64,000 nucleotides of DNA. It comes from Gammaproteobacteria bacterium (GTDB lineage Bacteria; Pseudomonadota; Gammaproteobacteria; Steroidobacterales; Steroidobacteraceae). The notes beneath the pieces were generated by a model. That model was not told the DNA's origin. It saw only the letters and a list, made by a program, of their open reading frames with translations, and searched no databases. Below, piece after piece: positions 58,999-64,000 of the stretch; position 1 is the stretch's first letter, and each line of letters begins with the position of its first letter. Made by a program: the position numbers and the translations under genes. Location: contig JASHSK010000010.1 in assembly GCA_030038755.1 (NCBI GenBank), positions 1 through 64,000 of the forward strand. Direction: 5' to 3'.

Positions 58999-59313
58999 GG
59001 TAGTGCCCTCACTTGGATGACGACGCGAGCGTGGTCACGATTCTCGGGATGCGTCCGCTCGCCCCATGATCGCTTGCTGTCGTCGAAGAAGCACGTTGTT
59101 GACGAACGCAAGCCCCGCCCGCGGTTTCGTCATGCTCCACAGCCCCGGTCAGCGGCACTGCAGGCTTCTCCAGAGCGCGCGGAATCGACCGTCGGGTAAG
59201 GGGTCAGTGAGGACGATAGCTCATGTCGACGAGCCGTAGCGCCTCCTGTGGATTGCCAGCGCTGCAGGTTTCCCCTTGCACCCTGAGGTGGCTCCGGGCT
59301 CGTATATAGAACT

Positions 59314-59967
59314 ATGCAGACCACTCTCCCGGGCGCGTTACTCGCCGGCAGCTCGGACCCGCCGGATGTCTCGGGCACCTCCGGGGAGTGGCGGCACTCA
59401 ACGGGGGCTGGCGGCGCCCGCCTCGAGGTCGAGCAGCTGACGCGTGCACAGAACGGGGACCGGACGGCCTTTCGGGCGCTGGTGCTCGCCCATCAGGCCG
59501 CCGTCTACAGCCTGGCCTGGCGGCTGCTCGGCGTGCGCGAGGACGCGCAGGAGCTCGCGCAGGATGTGTTCATGCTGATGCATCGATACCTCGCGGACAT
59601 CACCTCGGCTGCACACCTGCGCTTCTGGCTGCGACGGACGGTCTGCCATCGCGCAATCGATCGTCTGAGGCGCAGGCCGTCGCAACCGCTGGTGTCACTG
59701 GAAACCGTTGCCGAGCTCGAGGCGCCCGCGACAGACTCCGATCCGCTGTGGCATCGGCATCTGTGCCAGTTCACGGCGCAGCTGCCAATGATGCCGCGCG
59801 CGGTGCTGCTGCTGCGCTATCAGGAAGACCTGGATCCAGCCGAGATAGCGCGCACCCTTGAGCTGCCGGTAAACACCGTCAAGAGCCACCTGAAACGCTC
59901 CCTCGCTCTGCTGCGTAGTCGTTGCGCCGAGCTGCGGAATGCGGGAAACGGAGAACGAAGCCCATGA
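59314..59967 (+). CDS. ECF-type RNA polymerase sigma factor
   Basis: AQELAQDVFMLMHRYL region 2; LDPAEIARTLELPVNTVKSHLKRSLALLR region 4. Confidence 0.88.
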   Translation: MQTTLPGALLAGSSDPPDVSGTSGEWRHSTGAGGARLEVEQLTRAQNGDRTAFRALVLAHQAAVYSLAWRLLGVREDAQELAQDVFMLMHRYLADITSAAHLRFWLRRTVCHRAIDRLRRRPSQPLVSLETVAELEAPATDSDPLWHRHLCQFTAQLPMMPRAVLLLRYQEDLDPAEIARTLELPVNTVKSHLKRSLALLRSRCAELRNAGNGERSP

Positions 59968-60431
59968 GCCCCCGCAAGAGCACGCGTGCCCTGGAGCAGA
60001 CGCTGCGAGCGGCGCTGCAGCCGGTGAATCCCGGTGCAGACTTCTATGAGCGCGTGATGGCGCGACTGGAAGCCACTGTGGCGGAACGGGACGATGGGGT
60101 CGGTCCCCTTGAATCTGCGCCACCCCTTGCCGTGCTGGCTACGCGGCACTCCGCGCGAACAGCCCTGCCTCGCTGGGCCCCAGTGGCGTTGGCTGCCCTT
60201 GTGCTCGCCGGCGCGGGCGCGCTGCGTTGGCACCATGAAGTACTCGCACATCAGCGCGCCAGCGTGGCGCGCGAGCAGCTGCTGCAGGCGCTGCGCGTCG
60301 CCAGCGCCAGTCTCGATACCGTTCGCGGGGCTCTGACTCTGCAGAGCACGCAATGCGCTGACCACTCAGCGGCTCATGCACTCACCAACTCGACCCGGAG
60401 AACCTCATGCGATTCAAATCCATTCTTGTGA
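59964..60431 (+). CDS. single-TM protein, putative anti-sigma factor
   Basis: ATG overlaps the sigma stop; cytosolic N-terminus, TM WAPVALAALVLAGAGAL. Confidence 0.65.
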   Translation: MSPRKSTRALEQTLRAALQPVNPGADFYERVMARLEATVAERDDGVGPLESAPPLAVLATRHSARTALPRWAPVALAALVLAGAGALRWHHEVLAHQRASVAREQLLQALRVASASLDTVRGALTLQSTQCADHSAAHALTNSTRRTSCDSNPFL

Positions 60432-61018
60432 TGGCGGTGGCGCTGCCGCTGCTGCCGCTGGTGGCTCTGGCCCAGCCAGGGCGGCTGGTGCTGCCGGACT
60501 TCTCTTCGCTGGCCAAGAAGGCCACGCAGTCGGTCAACGTCTCACTGGATGCGGCCATGCTCGGCCTGGCCGGCGGGGCGCTCAGCGCCAGTCCCAGCGA
60601 AGGCTCCCCCAAGAACCTGCTGAGCGGGTTGCAGGGCATCTATGTGCGCAGCTTCACGTTCGACCGGGACGACGCTTACTCGCGGGCCGACGTCGATGCC
60701 GTCAGGGCGCAGCTGGTGGGGCCGGCGTGGGTGCCACTCGTGTCGGCGCATGATCGACAGCAGCACAGCGATGTGGATATCTACGTCCGCAGGAACGGGA
60801 ATCGGACCGAGGGCTTGGCGATCATCACCACCGAGCCGCGCGAGTTCACCATCGTGAACCTCGTCGGATCGGTCGATCTCGCAAAGCTGGCAGCCCTGCA
60901 GGGCCGATTCGGCATCCCGGTGGTCGGCGTACCGACGCCGCCGCCGCCACCTGTCCCGCCCACGCCACCCCCGGTGGTGTCGCCACCGCCGCCAGTAGCT
61001 CCTGCACCGGCACCTTAG
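60407..61018 (+). CDS. DUF4252 secreted protein with proline-rich tail
   Basis: GLQGIYVRSFTFDRDDAYSRADVDAVRAQL...GLAIITTEPREFTIVNLVGSVDLAKLAALQGRFGIP. Confidence 0.8.
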   Translation: MRFKSILVMAVALPLLPLVALAQPGRLVLPDFSSLAKKATQSVNVSLDAAMLGLAGGALSASPSEGSPKNLLSGLQGIYVRSFTFDRDDAYSRADVDAVRAQLVGPAWVPLVSAHDRQQHSDVDIYVRRNGNRTEGLAIITTEPREFTIVNLVGSVDLAKLAALQGRFGIPVVGVPTPPPPPVPPTPPPVVSPPPPVAPAPAP

Positions 61019-61136
61019 TCGGATATATGCACTCCCCCTGCGTTGCAAGGGGCGTCTTCGCTTCTGGATTCAGCGTCGGACTGACGACGATCCATCCGTC
61101 CCCCGATTGAATGCGCCGTGGCTGGCCACACCGATA

Positions 61137-61784
61137 TCATCTCCGGCTCTGCATCAACGCCGCTGTGTGCAGCATCAGGAACAGCGGCACCATGAAGGCA
61201 GGAATCAGCAACAGCGGCAAGGTCGCCATCGCGCCCGTGCTAACCTCCCCCGGTGCCCCGGTGCTCAGTGCGGTCATCAGCGTTCCAATGCTGACCGCGA
61301 CGACCAGATCGAGTATGCCGAGCACATTCCAACGAATGAAGGCGGGTCGGGCGGCGAAGGTCGGGTCACGCACCAGCGCCAGCACGATCCAGGGTGCGGC
61401 AATGCCGATGGCCATGTCTCCCAAGCCAGCCGGCAGCGCAAATATGGCTGGCAGCACCTTGTGCGCGTACAGCGAGAGGAAGCCGAGGCCGGCCCAGCGC
61501 CAGGCCTGCATGCCGGCGATCAGACGCAGATCGATCGAGCGAATGAAGGTTCGAAATGACTCCGACAGTTGCAGCCAGAGGAAGAACAGCGCCAGGGGCG
61601 CCGCAAATCCGATACCCATGGCTATGGGAGGTGTCCCTGGACGTCCAACGAAGGCGCCGCTGGCACCGAGCGATACGACCAGTAGAAACCAGGCGGCCAG
61701 AACGGCGACCACGCTCCGGCGGATGCCGCCGAGCCCGGCAGACTGAAACTCGCCCGACCCGGAGACAAGGACTGTGGTGCTCAT
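61137..61784 (-). CDS. multi-TM hypothetical membrane protein
   Basis: About 6 hydrophobic segments; divergent from the HxlR gene. Confidence 0.7.
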   Translation of the reverse strand: MSTTVLVSGSGEFQSAGLGGIRRSVVAVLAAWFLLVVSLGASGAFVGRPGTPPIAMGIGFAAPLALFFLWLQLSESFRTFIRSIDLRLIAGMQAWRWAGLGFLSLYAHKVLPAIFALPAGLGDMAIGIAAPWIVLALVRDPTFAARPAFIRWNVLGILDLVVAVSIGTLMTALSTGAPGEVSTGAMATLPLLLIPAFMVPLFLMLHTAALMQSRR

Positions 61785-61805
61785 GGACTTTCTCCTGGAA
61801 GTGTA

Positions 61806-61861
61806 ACTTGCGTTGTGCAAGTCTATGCCTAATGTATCATCGTGACTTGCAGTCTGCAAGT
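61806..61861. promoter_or_regulatory. two operator-like dyads ACTTGC-N5-GCAAGT
   Basis: 61806-61822 acttgcgttgtgcaagt and 61845-61861 acttgcagtctgcaagt, in the divergent intergenic region. Confidence 0.85.
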
Positions 61862-61894
61862 CAGTGTGCTACTTGGGATCCTTGGAGAAGCACC

Positions 61895-62308
61895 TTGACT
61901 ACCCCAAAGCCGCTAACGCGCTCCGCCTGCGCGATCGCCAACTCTCTCGACATCGTCGGGGATAAGTGGTCGCTGCTCGTGGTGCGCGACATGCTGCACG
62001 GCAAGCACACGTACGGCGAGCTTGCGGATTCTCCGGAAGGGATTCCGACCAACATTCTTGCGGACCGCCTCAAACGACTGGAGGCGGCCGGGATCATTGT
62101 CAGTGCCCCCTATCAGCAGCGCCCAGTGCGATACTCCTACACCTTGACACCGAAGGGCCGCGCGCTGGGCGATGTGTTGCTCGCGTTCGTGCACTGGGGC
62201 AAAGAGCACATACCGGGTACGCTGACACTGAGCGAGGGGGCGGCGAGCGGTCGTGCTTCATCGCCGGCAGCGAAATCATCAAGCAGGCACGCAAAGCGCG
62301 GCGGATGA
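61895..62308 (+). CDS. HxlR family transcriptional regulator (TTG start proposed)
   Basis: SACAIANSLDIVGDKWSLLVVRDMLHGKHTYGELADSPEGIPTNILADRLKRLEAAGII. Confidence 0.88.
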   Translation: MTTPKPLTRSACAIANSLDIVGDKWSLLVVRDMLHGKHTYGELADSPEGIPTNILADRLKRLEAAGIIVSAPYQQRPVRYSYTLTPKGRALGDVLLAFVHWGKEHIPGTLTLSEGAASGRASSPAAKSSSRHAKRGG

Positions 62309-62691
62309 CAGTGACCGGGTGAAGGCGACCCACCGCGACCGATCGCCGATGACCGCTCCCCGGCAGCTACAATGCACCTGTCAGGCGCGCAATAGCCCGA
62401 GGCCTCGCATGGAAGTGGCCGGCATCGACGTCGTCATCCGGTTGCGCCGGCGCGGCGAGTAACCGCGGTGTACAGCCGGCTGCAGGGATGACCTGCGTGA
62501 GGCGGCGCGGTCGACCGCCAGCGGAAGAGACAGAGTAACAGCACGCCAGCACAGGCCTGCCGGGCCCCGGATGGCTGTAAGGGCGTAGAATCGCCCCGGC
62601 CACTGCCGCGGCTTCGCGTCCACGTGATCCTCGGCCGCCGGCCCCGACGGTATGTCGGGCGGTATGATCCTGGGGACAGGGGGACAGCGCG

Positions 62692-63558
62692 GTGCTGCTG
62701 ATCCGGATCAATCTGGTGCTTGTCGCGGTGCTGGCCCTGGCGGGGCTGGCGCTGGGGTGGGTCTCCTCCAGCATGCTCCAGGCCAACGCGACGCGCGAGG
62801 TGCTGCGCCAGGCGGAGCTGATGATCGACAGCGCGCTCGCCGTACGGGCTTACACCGCCAACGAGATCGATCCTCTGCTGGTCGATCAGATGCAGAGGCG
62901 CTTCCTGCCGCAGAGCGTGCCGTTTTACGCAGCCACGCAGAATTTCCTCAAGCTACGCGAGCAGCATCCCCAATACGCGTACAAGGAGGCGACCCTCAAC
63001 CCCACCAATCCGCGTGACCGGGCCACCGATTGGGAAGCGGACATCATTCAGCACTTCAGGAACGACCCCAAGGCGCTGGAGATCACCGGCCAGCGCGATA
63101 CGCCCACGGGTCGCTTGTTGTACGTGGCCCGGCCGATCCGTACCACCGCCGGATGCCTCGATTGCCATGGCCTGGCCAGCGCCGCTCCGGCCACGCTCAT
63201 CGCCCGCTACGGCCGCGACAACGGCTTCGGGTGGCAGGACAGCGAAGTGGTGGGCGCCCAGATCGTTTCGGCTCCCACCGCCGACGCCACGGCTGCTGCC
63301 GCCCACCTCTTTCATGGGTTTCTCGTCGCGATGATGCTGGTGTTGGTGGCCATCTGGCTGGCCGTCAACGCGCTGCTGTTCTTCCTGGTCGAGCGGCCGC
63401 TGCGGGGCCTGGCGCGCCAGGCCGATCTGCTGAGCGCCGGTGACATGACCGTTGCCGATTTTCCGGAACGCGGCGGCGGCGCAATCAGCGTACTGGCCCG
63501 CTCCTTCAATCGACTGCGGCGCAGCCTGGTCAAGGCTCTGGCGCTGCTCGAGTCCTGA
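62692..63558 (+). CDS. membrane sensor with DUF3365-type haem-binding domain and HAMP-like region
   Basis: GTG start; N-terminal TM; DPLLVDQMQRRFLPQSVPFYAATQNFLKLREQHPQYAYKEATLNPTNPRDRATDWE; CLDCH (CxxCH); second TM. Confidence 0.85.
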   Translation: MLLIRINLVLVAVLALAGLALGWVSSSMLQANATREVLRQAELMIDSALAVRAYTANEIDPLLVDQMQRRFLPQSVPFYAATQNFLKLREQHPQYAYKEATLNPTNPRDRATDWEADIIQHFRNDPKALEITGQRDTPTGRLLYVARPIRTTAGCLDCHGLASAAPATLIARYGRDNGFGWQDSEVVGAQIVSAPTADATAAAAHLFHGFLVAMMLVLVAIWLAVNALLFFLVERPLRGLARQADLLSAGDMTVADFPERGGGAISVLARSFNRLRRSLVKALALLES

Positions 63559-63564
63559 GCTCAC

Positions 63565-64000
63565 GTGCCGCACGATATCTTCATCAGCTACTCGCAGCCC
63601 GATCGTGACTGCGCGCTGGAGCTCACCGAGCACCTCGAAGCGGAGTGTCTGAGTGTGTGGATCGCGCCCCGCGATGTATCACCCGCGGCCGACTGGGCCG
63701 CCGAGATCATCGAAGCCCTATCGGTCGCACGCGTGATGGTGCTGGTGTTCTCCGCCAACAGCAACGAGTCGCCACAAGTGCGTCGCGAGGTGGAGCGCGC
63801 CGTGCACAAGGAGCTGCTGATCCTGCCGTTTCGCATCGAGGACGTGCTACCCTCGAAGAGCCTCGAATACTTCCTGAGCGCACAACATTGGCTGGACGCG
63901 TTTCCGCCGCCGCGCCAGCGCTACTACGGCCATCTGTGCGCGCACCTCAAGAGCCTGCTGAGCGTTGCGTCCGGCGCCGCCACAGCGAGCAGCGCTATGC
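63565..64000 (+). CDS. TIR-domain protein, truncated by window end
   Basis: GTG start 63565: MPHDIFISYSQPDRDCALELTEHLEAECLSVWIAPRDVSPAADWAAEIIEALSVARVMVLVFSANSNESPQVRREVERAV...HWLDAF. Not in the supplied ORF track. Confidence 0.9.
   Translation, partial: MPHDIFISYSQPDRDCALELTEHLEAECLSVWIAPRDVSPAADWAAEIIEALSVARVMVLVFSANSNESPQVRREVERAVHKELLILPFRIEDVLPSKSLEYFLSAQHWLDAFPPPRQRYYGHLCAHLKSLLSVASGAATASSAM

Noticed and set aside
61030-61062. Possible terminator after DUF4252 (cccctgcgttgcaagggg)
   Set aside because: Stem is bulged and followed by only a weak T-rich tail; not strong enough to call.

Overview
GC-rich bacterial chromosomal segment, probably proteobacterial judging from gene content (inference). 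It is densely coded, with about 55 credible protein genes. I saw no rRNA, CRISPR array or recognisable transposon; no tRNA was recognised by eye. Main blocks: (1) zwf 3' end, then a VWA / DUF58 / MoxR / trypsin-like protease block; (2) a TetR-headed cluster with two 'GYW' secreted proteins, a noncanonical metallo-beta-lactamase-fold (MBL) protein and a carboxylesterase, whose three-gene core recurs about 41 kb away (49.5-52.3 kb); (3) a surface/export block: 1571-aa SBBP/beta-propeller protein, PEP-CTERM-like protein, BTAD/SARP-like ATPase regulator, LuxR regulator, PrsT-like TPR lipoprotein; (4) metabolic genes: SixA-like phosphatase, CapA, ketopantoate reductase, formyl-CoA transferase, HIT, two LLM flavin oxidoreductases, duplicated GFA domain protein; (5) a protease / LuxR / degenerate-protease operon; (6) ClC channel, GST, cupins, GGDEF, Amt, PP2C-kinase fusion; (7) RegB/RegA-like redox two-component pair, TonB receptor, PCu(A)C copper chaperone; (8) ECF sigma / membrane protein / DUF4252; (9) HxlR regulator with two clear operator-like dyads; (10) a haem-type DUF3365 sensor followed 6 nt later by a TIR-domain gene that runs off the window and is absent from the supplied ORF track. 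Best leads: the sensor-TIR pair, the duplicated MBL/GYW module, a 19-bp tandem repeat that supplies the ribosome-binding site of one module gene, the degenerate-protease operon, and an AT-rich nested dyad at 41.7 kb. All family calls come from reading motifs by eye; no searches were run.
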